DNA from: Castellaniella denitrificans | GTDB taxonomy: Bacteria > Pseudomonadota > Gammaproteobacteria > Burkholderiales > Burkholderiaceae_B | Reading direction: 5' to 3' | DNA length: 64,000 bases | NCBI RefSeq assembly: GCF_027214045.1 | Contig: NZ_JAPWHE010000005.1 | Coordinates: 1 to 64,000, forward strand | Shown here: positions 24,593 to 39,379 of the stretch, in pieces | Layout of the letters: each line of letters begins with the position of its first letter | Numbering within the stretch: position 1 is the first letter of the stretch | The notes under the pieces: generated by a model | Told to the model about the DNA's origin: nothing | Seen by the model: only the letters and a program-made list of their open reading frames with translations | Database searches by the model: none | Position numbers and translations under genes: made by a program

Positions 24593-26731
24593 ATGAGTCA
24601 TGAGCGCCGGACGAATCCGTCGGACTCGACGGAGGTGACCGAGACGGAAGCGGCCAAGCGTCCGCGGGTTTCGGCGCGGCATGTCGATCCCGACACCGGG
24701 CACGATCCGGGTCAGGATGCCCTGGAGCGACGGGTGGCCGAGCGCACGCGCGAACTGGTCCATGCCAATGCCAGGCTGCGGGAACAGGTGCGCGAAAGCG
24801 AACGGGCGGCCCATCTGCAGGCCACGCTGTATCGGGTCGCCGCGCTTGGCCATGAACAGGACAGCAACGAGGCTTTCTACCGCAGCATCCATCAGGCCGT
24901 GGGCGAGCTGCTCGATGCCGAAAGCTTCTGCATCGCCCTGGCGTCCGATGATGGCCAGTGGCTGGAATTTCCCTATTACGTGGACAGTTCGGGGGCGGAA
25001 CTCACGCGCCGGCCCATGGGCCGCGGCATGAGCGAATATGCGATTCGCCGCGCGCGGACCATCCGGCTCGAGGCGGAGGAGATCAGTGCGCTGATCGCCC
25101 GGGGCGAGGTGGACGCGGCCACCTACGGGACGCCGGCCGTGTCCTGGCTGGGTGCGCCCCTGATGGGCGCCCGGGGCGTGATGGGCGTCGTCGTCGTGCA
25201 AAGCTACCGGCCCGATCTGCATTACACCCCGCAGGACGCCGAGCTGCTGACCTTCGTGTCCTACCAGATCGCCAATACCCTGCAGCGGCGCCAACAGGCC
25301 GAGGCCCTCCTGATTCTGAATGCCCGGCTGGAACAGCGGGTCCAGGAACGCACGCGGGAATTGCGTCGCCAGATCATGGTCCGCGAGCGTACGCAAAAGC
25401 AGCTCAAGCATCAGGTCATGCACGACTCGCTCACCGGACTGCCCAACCGGCTGTATCTGCGCGAGCGCCTGGAACGCGCGCTCGTCGCGCAAAATCTGGA
25501 TCCGGCACGCCGGTTCGCCCTGCTGTACCTGGACGTGGACCGCTTCAAGCTGTTCAATGACGGCCTGGGACACGGCGTGGGCGACGATGTCCTGCGCATC
25601 GTCTCGGCCCGAATCGCCGAGTGCGTGCGGTCGCCCGACATCGTCGGCCGGCTGTCGGGCGATGAATTCGCCGTCTTCCTCGAGAACTGCCCGCAGCCGG
25701 AATCGGCCTGCCTGGTCGCCGAGCGCATTCATGCGCGGATGGCCGAGGTCATCGAGGTGGGCGGCCGCCATCTGCACGTCTCGGTCAGCATCGGCATCGC
25801 GATCAGCCAGCCGTCCTACCGGACGGTCGATCAGATCCTGCACGACGCCGATACCGCCCTCTATCGCGCCAAGGCGGCAGGCCGACGGCGTTTCGTGCTG
25901 TTCGACGAAACGCTGCACGCCTCGGCCCTGAACGTGCTCGATCTGGAGCAGCAGATGCGGGACGCGCTGGAAAAGGAGCAGTTCGCATCCTATTTCCAGC
26001 CCATCGTGCGCCTGGCCGACAGCGGCGTGACCGGCTACGAGATCCTGATCCGCTGGCGGCATCCGCAACGCGGCGTGCTGTTGCCGGACCAGTTCCTGCC
26101 GGCCGCCGAGGATTCCGGCCTCATCGAGACGATCGACTGGCACATGTACCGCCTGGCCTGCCAGGCCGCGCCCGCGTTGTTGGGGCGGGACAGGATCCTG
26201 AACCTCAATATTTCCCCGTGCCACTTCCACAGCCGTAATTTCCCCCGGCGCCTGCTGGATCTGGCTGCGTGGGCCGGGGTCGCCGCGGATCAGCTCTGTG
26301 TCGAAGTGACCGAAAGTTCCCTGCTGTCGGATCCAGAGGCGGCGGCCGAGATCCTCGGCGCCCTGCACGAGGCGGGCGTGCGTATCGCGCTGGACGATTT
26401 CGGCACCGGCTATTCCTCGCTCAGCCACGTGCACCGCTTCCCGTTGCGGACGCTGAAGATCGACCGGTCCTTCATCGGGCCGCTGGAATCGGGTCCGCGG
26501 CAGCGCAGCACGGCGATCGTGTCGGCGGTGCTCAGCCTGGCCTGTTCCCTGAATCTGGACGTGGTCGCCGAGGGCGTGGAAAACGCAGCCCAGAGGGACG
26601 TGTTGTTGTCCATGGGATGCGTCCATGCGCAGGGCTTCCTGTTCGGCAGGCCCGCTCCCCCGGAGTTCTGGATGTCGTCCCCCCAGGCCCGCCCGCCGGA
26701 CCCGCATCCTGTCCCTACGGGACTTCCCTAG
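24593..26731 (+). CDS. GAF-GGDEF-EAL cyclic-di-GMP protein
   Basis: 712 residues. Order: a charged N-terminus with a short coiled coil, a GAF-like domain (about 75-230), a second coiled coil, GGDEF (about 280-435) and EAL (about 455-700). The cyclase motif reads SGDEF (355-359), a variant known to be active in some proteins. The phosphodiesterase motif reads EIL (483-485) but keeps the metal and catalytic residues: LNLNIS, VEVTES, LDDFGTG, LKIDRSF, AEGVEN and QGFLFGRP. It therefore probably degrades c-di-GMP under GAF control. There are no membrane segments, so it is cytosolic. Confidence 0.9.
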   Translation: MSHERRTNPSDSTEVTETEAAKRPRVSARHVDPDTGHDPGQDALERRVAERTRELVHANARLREQVRESERAAHLQATLYRVAALGHEQDSNEAFYRSIHQAVGELLDAESFCIALASDDGQWLEFPYYVDSSGAELTRRPMGRGMSEYAIRRARTIRLEAEEISALIARGEVDAATYGTPAVSWLGAPLMGARGVMGVVVVQSYRPDLHYTPQDAELLTFVSYQIANTLQRRQQAEALLILNARLEQRVQERTRELRRQIMVRERTQKQLKHQVMHDSLTGLPNRLYLRERLERALVAQNLDPARRFALLYLDVDRFKLFNDGLGHGVGDDVLRIVSARIAECVRSPDIVGRLSGDEFAVFLENCPQPESACLVAERIHARMAEVIEVGGRHLHVSVSIGIAISQPSYRTVDQILHDADTALYRAKAAGRRRFVLFDETLHASALNVLDLEQQMRDALEKEQFASYFQPIVRLADSGVTGYEILIRWRHPQRGVLLPDQFLPAAEDSGLIETIDWHMYRLACQAAPALLGRDRILNLNISPCHFHSRNFPRRLLDLAAWAGVAADQLCVEVTESSLLSDPEAAAEILGALHEAGVRIALDDFGTGYSSLSHVHRFPLRTLKIDRSFIGPLESGPRQRSTAIVSAVLSLACSLNLDVVAEGVENAAQRDVLLSMGCVHAQGFLFGRPAPPEFWMSSPQARPPDPHPVPTGLP

Positions 26732-26858
26732 GTGTCATTTGCGGATGCGGACGGCATAATGCAGCCCATGCAGGTGAGGAGACAGCCCTGCTGGGCACTG
26801 GCGTCACGCAGAGGACGCTTTCATTTGTGGCAGTACCCATAAAAAACAGAAATCTGGC

Positions 26859-26885
26859 GGGGCCGACGACACAATCGTCGGCCCC
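26859..26885 (-). terminator. terminator of the SMR efflux gene
   Basis: GGGGCCGACGA and TCGTCGGCCCC form a perfect 11-bp stem with a 5-nt loop. On the minus strand a TTTTTT run follows about 10 nt later. It lies 38 nt after the SMR gene stop. The region 26732-26858 otherwise shows no gene. Confidence 0.65.
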
Positions 26886-26922
26886 GGTCCATTTGGGCGC
26901 TGCCCACGCGGGGATGTCGGCC

Positions 26923-27258
26923 TCAGTGCCCGCCGGACCCCGAAAACACGTTCAGCACCAGCACTCCGGCCAGGATCAGCCCGATGCCGGCCATCGCGGC
27001 GGCGTCCAACGCCTGCCCGAAGACGAAATAGCCGATCAGGGCGATGGCGACGATGCCGGCACCTGACCAGACCGCGTACGCGATGCCGACGGGAATGGTT
27101 TTCAGCGCCAGGGCGAGCAGATAGAACGCCAGACCGTAGCCGATGGCGGTGATCGCCGAGGGCAGGGGGCGCGTGAAACCATCCGAAACCTTCAGGGCGG
27201 ACGTGGCGACGACCTCGGCCAGGATGGCGATGCTCAGGAGGATCCAGCTGGTATTCAT
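26923..27258 (-). CDS. small multidrug resistance (SMR) efflux protein
   Basis: 111 residues from ATG 27258, with four transmembrane helices. The essential membrane Glu in the first helix is present (SIAILAEVVATSALK), and GIAYAVWSGAGIVAIALIGYFVFGQ is the SMR signature. It exchanges protons for cationic drugs such as quaternary ammonium compounds. Gdx-type guanidinium exporters look similar, but the WSGAG motif and Glu context favour an EmrE/QacE-like pump. Confidence 0.88.
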   Translation of the reverse strand: MNTSWILLSIAILAEVVATSALKVSDGFTRPLPSAITAIGYGLAFYLLALALKTIPVGIAYAVWSGAGIVAIALIGYFVFGQALDAAAMAGIGLILAGVLVLNVFSGSGGH

Positions 27259-27315
27259 CAAGGGTTCCAAAAAAATGACGGCGGGTGGCCGGATCGGGAT
27301 GGGGGCTGGCCGGAT

Positions 27316-28095
27316 TCAGTCCCGGGGCGCGGGTGGCAGGCGCAGCAGTGCATGCAGGGCGCCTTCTCCGCCCTCGTGCTCGCCGCATTGGACCCAGGCC
27401 TGGACGGCTTCCAGGCGACACAGGTGCTGGCGGATCGCAGCCTTCAGGACGGGTTCACCTTGGCGCGAGCCGATGCCCTTGCCGTGGATGACGCGCACGC
27501 AGCGGATGTCGTGTTCCAGGCACGAGGCCAGGAAACGGTCCAGGCGCTCGCGGGCCTGGTCCAGGGTGCTGCCGTGCAGGTCCAGGGACGCCAGGGGAAT
27601 CCATTTGCCGCGCCGCAGACCACGCAGCAGGTCCGGACCGCAGCCCGCCTGCAGAAAGGCATCGGCCTCCGGGTCGAAGGCCGATGCTTTGCGCCGCTGC
27701 CGATGGACGGGCGGCGCCGCCCGGGATTCGGCGCCGCCCTGGGCGTGCGCGCGCCGGGCCACCAGCAGGGATTCGGGGTCGCGCCGCGTGCCGCCCGCCC
27801 GGGCGCGCGGACCGTGATCCGGCAGGGGCTGCACGAAGCGCATGGCCTGGCGAAACAGGGCGCGGTCGGCCGGATCCAGCGGCGGGGCTTCGGCGGGCGA
27901 GTCGGCGTCGATCGCCGGCTCGCCGTCCGGTCGCGACGCCGACTCGCCGCGCCGGCCGCCTTGCGGTCGCGTGACCGAATGCGGGTCGCCGCGCCTTTGG
28001 CCCGGGGTGCGGCGGGCGGCCGCCGGCGGTTCGGGCGGGGCGGCCTCGGCGCGCAGGCGGCGCAGGTCGGCGAGGGACGACTTGGATGCCTTCAA
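27316..28095 (-). CDS. Smr-domain (MutS2-type) nuclease-like protein
   Basis: 259 residues. No ATG fits: the best start is TTG 28095, one base after the trxB stop, with GAAGG about 10 nt upstream. The N-terminal half is low-complexity, rich in P, R and A. The C-terminal Smr domain has LDLHGSTLDQARERLDRFL and CVRVIHGKGIGSRQGEPVLK. Stand-alone Smr proteins can nick DNA or cut RNA. Co-transcription with trxB is likely. Confidence 0.82.
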   Translation of the reverse strand: MKASKSSLADLRRLRAEAAPPEPPAAARRTPGQRRGDPHSVTRPQGGRRGESASRPDGEPAIDADSPAEAPPLDPADRALFRQAMRFVQPLPDHGPRARAGGTRRDPESLLVARRAHAQGGAESRAAPPVHRQRRKASAFDPEADAFLQAGCGPDLLRGLRRGKWIPLASLDLHGSTLDQARERLDRFLASCLEHDIRCVRVIHGKGIGSRQGEPVLKAAIRQHLCRLEAVQAWVQCGEHEGGEGALHALLRLPPAPRD

Positions 28096-28096
28096 T

Positions 28097-32115
<4,019 letters not shown>

Positions 32116-32122
32116 GCCGGCC

Positions 32123-33511
32123 ATGGCGAATCAGGGCGACCTGCTGGGCGACGACCCCGGCTTCACGGACGCGACGGCGCGAACCCGGAGTACGCGGGGC
32201 GGACAGGGCCCGATCGCGGATCATGCCGTCGGCGCCCCGTTGGCCGAGATGCTGCGCCCGCGCAGCCTGGACGAAGTCATCGGGCAGGCGCACCTGCTGG
32301 GCGAGGGCAAGCCTCTGCGGCTGGCCTTCCAGTCGGGCAAGCCGCACTCCATGATCTTCTGGGGGCCTCCCGGGGTGGGCAAGACCACCCTGGCGCGGCT
32401 GACCGCCACGGCGTTCGACTGCGCCTTCATCGCCCTGTCCGCCGTGTTTTCCGGCGTCAAGGACATCCGTGCCGCCATGGCACAGGCCGAACAGAACCAG
32501 GCCGGCGGCCGGTCCACTATCCTGTTCGTGGACGAAATCCATCGTTTCAACAAATCCCAGCAGGACGCCTTGCTGCCCTTTGTCGAAAGCGGTCTGGTGA
32601 CCTTCATCGGCGCGACGACGGAAAATCCCTCGTTCGAGGTCAACTCCGCCTTGTTGTCGCGCGCCCAGGTCTATGTGCTGAAGCCGCTGGACGAGGACGA
32701 ATTGCGCCAGCTGGCGCGGCGCGCGCAGTCGCGGGCCATGGAGGGTCTGACGTTCGACGACCTGGCCATTGATACCCTGGTGGGCTATGCCGATGGCGAT
32801 GCCCGGCGCCTGCTGAACCTGCTGGAACAGTGCCAGACCGCGGCGGGCGCCAGCGGCGTCGCGCGGATCGACGCCGGCTTCATCGAAAACGCCCTGACCC
32901 TGAACAGCCGCCGTTTCGACAAGGGCGGGGACAACTTCTACGACCAGATCTCGGCCTTGCACAAATCGGTGCGCGGTTCGCACCCGGACGCCGCGCTGTA
33001 CTGGCTCACGCGCATGCTGGACGGCGGCGCCGATCCGCGGTACCTAGCACGGCGCATCGTGCGCATGGCCTGGGAAGACATCGGGCTGGCCGACCCGCGC
33101 GCCCTGCAGATCGCCAACGACGCGGCCGCCACCTACGAGCGCCTGGGCTCGCCGGAAGGCGAACTGGCCCTGGGCCAGGCCGTCATCTACCTGGCGGTCG
33201 CCGCCAAGAGCAACGCAGGCTACATGGCCTACAACCAGGCACGCGCCTTCGTGAAGCAGGATCGCAGCCGCGAGGTGCCGGTGCATCTGCGCAACGCGCC
33301 CACGAAGCTCATGAAGGAGCTCGGTTACGGCCATGCGTACCGATATGCCCACGACGAGCCCAATGCCTACGCGGCGGGGGAAACCTATCTGCCCGACGGC
33401 ATGGCCGAGCCAGGCTGGTATCGGCCGGTGGCCCGGGGGCTCGAACTGAAGATCAGCGAAAAGCTGGCGCAGTTGCGGGCGTGGGACGAAGAGGCCGAAA
33501 CCGACCGCTGA
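32123..33511 (+). CDS. rarA: replication-associated recombination protein RarA (MgsA)
   Basis: 462 residues. AAA+ clamp-loader-like ATPase: PLAEMLRPRSLDEVIGQ, Walker A WGPPGVGKTTLARL, Walker B TILFVDEIHRFNKSQQDALLP, sensor 1 ATTENPSFEVNSALLSR, and the C-terminal DGGADPRYLARRIVRMAWEDIG. It acts at stalled forks. Last gene of the ftsK-lolA-rarA operon. Confidence 0.95.
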   Translation: MANQGDLLGDDPGFTDATARTRSTRGGQGPIADHAVGAPLAEMLRPRSLDEVIGQAHLLGEGKPLRLAFQSGKPHSMIFWGPPGVGKTTLARLTATAFDCAFIALSAVFSGVKDIRAAMAQAEQNQAGGRSTILFVDEIHRFNKSQQDALLPFVESGLVTFIGATTENPSFEVNSALLSRAQVYVLKPLDEDELRQLARRAQSRAMEGLTFDDLAIDTLVGYADGDARRLLNLLEQCQTAAGASGVARIDAGFIENALTLNSRRFDKGGDNFYDQISALHKSVRGSHPDAALYWLTRMLDGGADPRYLARRIVRMAWEDIGLADPRALQIANDAAATYERLGSPEGELALGQAVIYLAVAAKSNAGYMAYNQARAFVKQDRSREVPVHLRNAPTKLMKELGYGHAYRYAHDEPNAYAAGETYLPDGMAEPGWYRPVARGLELKISEKLAQLRAWDEEAETDR

Positions 33512-33531
33512 GCGTCAGCCCGACCGCTTTC

Positions 33532-35247
33532 TCATGGGCGCGTCGACTCGTTGGATACGACCACCCGATTCCGGCCGGCGGCTTTCGCCCTGTAGAGCGC
33601 TTCGTCCGCGCGCTTCAGCGCGTCGTCCGGATTGCGATCCGACGTCTGCACGATGCATGCGCCGATGCTGATGGTCACTGTGCCCACGGGTTCCAGGCCG
33701 GTCGATTCGACGATCGATCTGAGTTTCTCGGCAACGGACTCGGCCTGGATCTGGTCGGTCGCCAGCAACAGCGCCATGAATTCCTCGCCGCCGACGCGTC
33801 CGAAGAAATCCGTTCCCCGGATGGCGTCGCGAATGATCGAGGCGACACTGCGCAGGATGTCGTCGCCTGTGGCATGGCCATAGGTGTCATTGATCCGCTT
33901 GAAGTGGTCGATGTCCATCATCAGGACGGCATAGGGGGGATGGCCGCGCTTGAATCTGGCGAATTCCCGCAGCAGCGCTTCGTTGGCCGCCATGCGATTG
34001 GGCGTTCCCGTGAGCGCGTCCGTCCGTGCCAGCGATTCCAGCTCGCGGTTCAGGCGATGCAGTTCCTCGGTCCGGTGGGCAACCTTGATTTCAAGCCGCT
34101 GGTTGCTGGTTTCCAGCGCGTGCTTTTGTTCGAGCAGCGTGTTCGACATGCCTTCCAGCGCTTTCGAAAGCTCCTGCAATTCGCGGCTGCTGGCCGGCGG
34201 GGCGGAGAACCGCGCATGCTCGTCGCCTTGCCGGATGCGGCGGGCGCTGTCGGTCAACCGCTCGATCGGTCTGCTGATGAGGGAAGCCGCCTGCCATGCC
34301 AGCAGGATGAACACGACGACGCCCAGGATGGAAATCAGCAGGATCGCCCGCTGCAGGCGAGCGACGTTCGCGAGCAGAATGGATTCCGGCTGGCGCACGA
34401 CCACCCGCCAGTTCAGGGTGGAAAGCGCGGTCGGCTCGGCCACCGCCGAGGCCGTGATCAGAAAACGCCCGTCCCGGCCCCAGGCCAGGAAATTCTTTCC
34501 ATGCCGGGACAACAGATCCTCGTTCACGGTGGTCGACTGGGGCGCCGCGCCCTGTTCCGGGTAGATGATCCGGTCCTGGTCATTGACGATGAACAGCTGG
34601 ATGCCTGTCTGGTCCGCGTCCCGGGGCGTGGCGGCCTTGAGGGCCGTGCCCGCCCATCGCCAGTGCGCGTGCGCGGCAAGCACGCCGCGCAACTGTCCAT
34701 CCTCCGAAATCACGGGCGAGGCGAAATCGATGAAGCGTGCAGGTTGTCCCGGTTCCGTTTGCGGGAGCAGTTTGGTCAGGAGAAGCGCTTCGTGCACATC
34801 GCCCACGAACACATTGAAGCGGCCTTTCTGGAACCAGGGGCGCGCCGCGGCCGACTGGCCGACCAGATGGTTCGATGTGGCCGAGCGCACGATGCCTTCC
34901 GGGTCGGTCAGTCCGATCCAGGAGTAATGCGGATACGATTTCTTGAGCCGCTCCAGGGCGATGTGCACGGCCTTGCCGTCCAGGGGCGCGGTTCTGAATG
35001 TGTCGGACTGAGCAAGCAGCTCGATTTCCCGCCGCCGCTGCACCAGGTTCTCCGCAATCACGGTGGCCGCGGCGTCGGCCATGTTCTGCAGAATGGCGCG
35101 TTGTTCATCCAGGATCTGTTCTTTTTGGATGTGGCTGATGACCAGGTAGGTCGGCGCGCTCACCAGAATGGACAGCACGCCGAACAGAAGGGCCATTCGG
35201 GCGCGGAAGGAACCGGGAATGATTTTTATGGCGTTCAGTCGATCCAA
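33532..35247 (-). CDS. membrane-bound Cache-HAMP-GGDEF diguanylate cyclase
   Basis: 571 residues. There is a transmembrane helix at about 19-38, a large periplasmic dCache-type sensor (about 40-300), a second helix (LISILGVVVFILLAW), HAMP (about 325-375), a coiled coil, and GGDEF. The active motif is GGEEF at 486-490, with an inhibitory I-site R477xxD480 at the canonical 5-residue distance. It is therefore probably an active, product-inhibited cyclase. The ligand is unknown. Confidence 0.92.
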   Translation of the reverse strand: MDRLNAIKIIPGSFRARMALLFGVLSILVSAPTYLVISHIQKEQILDEQRAILQNMADAAATVIAENLVQRRREIELLAQSDTFRTAPLDGKAVHIALERLKKSYPHYSWIGLTDPEGIVRSATSNHLVGQSAAARPWFQKGRFNVFVGDVHEALLLTKLLPQTEPGQPARFIDFASPVISEDGQLRGVLAAHAHWRWAGTALKAATPRDADQTGIQLFIVNDQDRIIYPEQGAAPQSTTVNEDLLSRHGKNFLAWGRDGRFLITASAVAEPTALSTLNWRVVVRQPESILLANVARLQRAILLISILGVVVFILLAWQAASLISRPIERLTDSARRIRQGDEHARFSAPPASSRELQELSKALEGMSNTLLEQKHALETSNQRLEIKVAHRTEELHRLNRELESLARTDALTGTPNRMAANEALLREFARFKRGHPPYAVLMMDIDHFKRINDTYGHATGDDILRSVASIIRDAIRGTDFFGRVGGEEFMALLLATDQIQAESVAEKLRSIVESTGLEPVGTVTISIGACIVQTSDRNPDDALKRADEALYRAKAAGRNRVVVSNESTRP

Positions 35248-35279
35248 ACTGTCTCTTCCTTTTGATCAATCGTTCAAAG

Positions 35280-35879
35280 TCACCCGAACAGCTTGTTCGC
35301 CACCTCGGCGGCGTGCCTGCCCTGGAAACGCGCGCCGTCCAGTTCGTTCGCGGAAGGCTTGCGCGAGCCGTCGCCTCCGGCGATGGTGGAGGCCCCATAG
35401 GGTGCCCCGCCGGTGACCTCGTCCAGGCGCATCTGGCCCTGGAAGCTATAGGGCAGGCCCACGACGACAAAACCGAAGTGCAGCATGTTGGCGATGATGG
35501 AAAACAGCGTCATTTCCTGGCCGCCGTGCTGGGTGGCCGTGCTGGTGAAAGCCGCACCCACCTTGCCGTTGAGCTGGCCGCCGGCCCACAGGCCGCCCGC
35601 CTGGTCCAGGAAGTTCGCCATTTGCGAGCACATGCGCCCGAACCGGGTGCCGCAGCCGATCAGGATGGCGTCGTAGTCGGCCAGATCCTTGACCTGGGCG
35701 ATGGGCGCGGCCTGATCGAGCTTGTAGCCGGACTTGCGGGCGATGTCCTCGGGGACCAGTTCCGGCACACGCTTGATGTCGACGGAGGCACCCGTCGATC
35801 GGGCGCCCTCGGCGACGGCCTGGGCCATGGTTTCGATGTGACCGTAGGTCGAATGATAGAGCACCAGTACTTTGGACAT
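35280..35879 (-). CDS. wrbA: NAD(P)H:quinone oxidoreductase WrbA
   Basis: 199 residues from ATG 35879. A flavodoxin-like fold with the FMN loop [39 protein letters not shown] and [20 protein letters not shown]. It reduces quinones by two electrons and limits redox cycling. Confidence 0.93.
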   Translation of the reverse strand: MSKVLVLYHSTYGHIETMAQAVAEGARSTGASVDIKRVPELVPEDIARKSGYKLDQAAPIAQVKDLADYDAILIGCGTRFGRMCSQMANFLDQAGGLWAGGQLNGKVGAAFTSTATQHGGQEMTLFSIIANMLHFGFVVVGLPYSFQGQMRLDEVTGGAPYGASTIAGGDGSRKPSANELDGARFQGRHAAEVANKLFG

Positions 35880-35898
35880 GAAGAGACTCCTTTTCTGA

Positions 35899-37335
<1,437 letters not shown>

Positions 37336-37348
37336 TCGGACCATACCG

Positions 37349-37705
37349 TCAGGTCTTGCGGGCCTTCGGGCCGCGGTAATGCGGCATACCGGGCGCGTCC
37401 TGGGGCGCTGCATCGGGGTTGGCCGCTTTCCGGTCGGCGCCGATGCGCGTGATCAGGACCAGGCAGCCCACCCAGAACAGCAGGTTCAGGACCGTGGCCA
37501 GCAGGCTGTGGAAGCTGGCGTAGCCGGTCGCGACCGAGGCCTGGATGTGGAAAGTGTCGGCGATGGGCGGGATGTTGCCCAGGCCTTCGACCATCAGGCG
37601 GCCGGGCAGGGAAAAGGCCCATTTCAGGGCTTCGATGACCTCCCATCCGGCGAACGAACCGTTGCCGTCGATGTCGAGCACGAAATGCAGGGCTTGGATG
37701 TTCAT
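37349..37705 (-). CDS. small membrane protein with EF-hand-like loop
   Basis: 118 residues. The N-terminus contains DIDGNGSFAGWE (residues 11-22), which fits a 12-residue EF-hand calcium loop at positions 1, 3, 5, 6, 8 and 12. There follow an amphipathic stretch and one or two hydrophobic segments (about 33-45 and LLATVLNLLFWVGCLVLITRI). The C-terminus is hydrophilic. The family is unknown to me. It is tail to tail with serS, 13 nt apart. Confidence 0.65.
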   Translation of the reverse strand: MNIQALHFVLDIDGNGSFAGWEVIEALKWAFSLPGRLMVEGLGNIPPIADTFHIQASVATGYASFHSLLATVLNLLFWVGCLVLITRIGADRKAANPDAAPQDAPGMPHYRGPKARKT

Positions 37706-37860
37706 GGCGGACCTCCGACTGCGTTTATGCCTGAGTTCACTATAGGCCAGAAGGCGGGGGCGGGCAATGGATCAGCGGGGAGTGGCGGTTTGCGGGCGTC
37801 CCCGCCGATCTCTGCGATTCATGCTATGATGCGCGACTCGACTTGCAATGCGTCGTATCC

Positions 37861-37953
<93 letters not shown>

Positions 37954-37958
37954 ATCAA

Positions 37959-37997
37959 AGAGAAAAGGCCCTTGGATCCAAGGGCCTTTTCTCTTTT
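37959..37997. terminator. bidirectional terminator after tRNA-Ser
   Basis: A perfect 36-nt palindrome (37959-37994) is built around GGCCCTTGGATCCAAGGGCC, with AGAGAAAA on its left and TTTTCTCTTTT on its right. It ends tRNA-Ser transcription on the + strand and the MFS gene on the minus strand. Confidence 0.92.
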
Positions 37998-38011
37998 CGG
38001 TCGATGCCTCC

Positions 38012-39307
38012 TCAAGCCGCCGCCAGCATGCCCCCTGCGCGCTGACGCTTGATCATCAGTGCGATCACGGCGGCGGCGATGCCGGTGGCGCCCGAAAGCA
38101 CGAAGGCCGTCAGGTAGCTGCCTGACACCTCGCGCACGAAACCGCCCATCCAGGCCGCCGTGGCGGCGCCGATCTGGTGGCCGGCGACGATCCAGCCGAA
38201 CACCACCGGGGCGTCGCGGTCGCCGAAGATGTCGGTGGCCAGGCGCAGCGTGGGCGGCACGGTGGCGATCCAGTCCAGGCCGTAGAACACGGCGAAGATA
38301 GACAGACTGTAGAGCGAGAAATCGGTGTAGGGCAGCACCATCAGCGACACGCCGCGCAGGCCGTAATACACGAACAGCAGCTTGCGCGGGTCGTAGCGGT
38401 CGGTGAGCCAGCCCGAGGCCGTCGTGCCGACCAGGTCGAACACCCCCATCAGCGCCAGCAGGCCCGCCGCCTGGACTGCGGCGATGCCGTGGTCGCCGCA
38501 CATCGCGATCAGGTGCGTGCCGACGAGGCCGTTGGTGGTGAAGCCGCACACCCAGAAGGTGGCGAACAGGAACCAGAAGGCGCGGGTGCGGCTGGCACGC
38601 CCGAGCGCGCCGAAGGTGGCGGCGATCAGGCCTGTGCGCGGCGCGGGCGGCGCGGGCGGGTCGGCCGGGTTGCTGCCGTAGGGCAGCAGGCCCACACTGG
38701 CGGGGCTGTCGGGCACCAGCCGCCAGACCAGCGGCACTATCGCCACCATGGCGATGGCCACGGTCCAGACGGCGCGCGTCCAGTCGCCGGACGAGGCCAG
38801 CCCGGCCAGCAGGGGCAGGAAAATCAGGTTGCCGGTGGCGGTGCTGGCGGTGAGGATCCCCATGGCCAGGCCGCGATGCTTGAAAAACCAGCGATTGGCG
38901 ATCGTGGCGCCCAGCACCGTGGCCACGGCGCCCGAGCCGATCCCCGAGAACACGCCCCACAAGGCGATGAGATGCCAGGTCTGGGTCATGTAGGCGCTGG
39001 CGGCTGAGGACGCCGCCATGACGGCCAGCGCCGTGAGCAGCACGCGGCGCAGGCCGAAATGATCCATGGCGGCGGCGGCGAAGGGACCCACCATGCCGTA
39101 GAAAAAGATGCCGATGGCGGCCGCCAGCGAAATGGTGGACCGGCTCCAGCCGAAGGCCAGTTGCAGGGGATCCAGCAGCACGCTGGGTGTGGCGCGCAGC
39201 CCGGCCGAAAACAGCAGGCAGAAGAAAATGACGCCGACCACCACGAAGGCGTAGCGTTGACCCAGGCGGGATGGGAGGGTGCGTGCGGAACGGTCGGAGG
39301 GCGGCAT
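38012..39307 (-). CDS. MFS transporter (monocarboxylate-porter-like)
   Basis: 431 residues with 12 predicted transmembrane segments in two halves. The loop 2-3 motif region is MDHFGLRRVLL, the corresponding second-half loop is LTDRYDPRKLLF, and the central loop is proline-rich. It resembles bacterial OFA/MCT-type carriers of organic acids; the substrate is unknown. It is divergent from a TetR gene, with the operator between -35 and -10 of its promoter, so induction by the TetR ligand is likely. Confidence 0.85.
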   Translation of the reverse strand: MPPSDRSARTLPSRLGQRYAFVVVGVIFFCLLFSAGLRATPSVLLDPLQLAFGWSRSTISLAAAIGIFFYGMVGPFAAAAMDHFGLRRVLLTALAVMAASSAASAYMTQTWHLIALWGVFSGIGSGAVATVLGATIANRWFFKHRGLAMGILTASTATGNLIFLPLLAGLASSGDWTRAVWTVAIAMVAIVPLVWRLVPDSPASVGLLPYGSNPADPPAPPAPRTGLIAATFGALGRASRTRAFWFLFATFWVCGFTTNGLVGTHLIAMCGDHGIAAVQAAGLLALMGVFDLVGTTASGWLTDRYDPRKLLFVYYGLRGVSLMVLPYTDFSLYSLSIFAVFYGLDWIATVPPTLRLATDIFGDRDAPVVFGWIVAGHQIGAATAAWMGGFVREVSGSYLTAFVLSGATGIAAAVIALMIKRQRAGGMLAAA

Positions 39308-39341
39308 GGAATGTGACTGGTCGGTACCTGCGGAACGGCAT

Positions 39342-39371
39342 ATAATACGTACCGATCAGTAACATCGTCAA
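39342..39371 (-). promoter_or_regulatory. promoter of the MFS gene with embedded TetR operator
   Basis: On the minus strand: -35 TTGACG (39371-39366), 18-nt spacer, -10 TATTAT (39347-39342), start of the MFS gene 35 nt on. The spacer holds the near-palindrome TACTGATCGGTA. The + strand also shows TATAAT at 39341-39346, which could serve the TetR gene. The block at 39345-39374 is 26/30 identical to the block before the Old Yellow Enzyme gene. Confidence 0.7.
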
Positions 39372-39379
39372 GCAAAGCC

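Noticed and set aside
24494-26707. 737-codon open frame antisense to the GGDEF-EAL gene
   Set aside because: Shadow of a well-supported gene with no recognisable motifs.
26732-26858. Small gene between the GGDEF-EAL and SMR genes
   Set aside because: Frames here are extensions of shadow frames with no ribosome site or motif.
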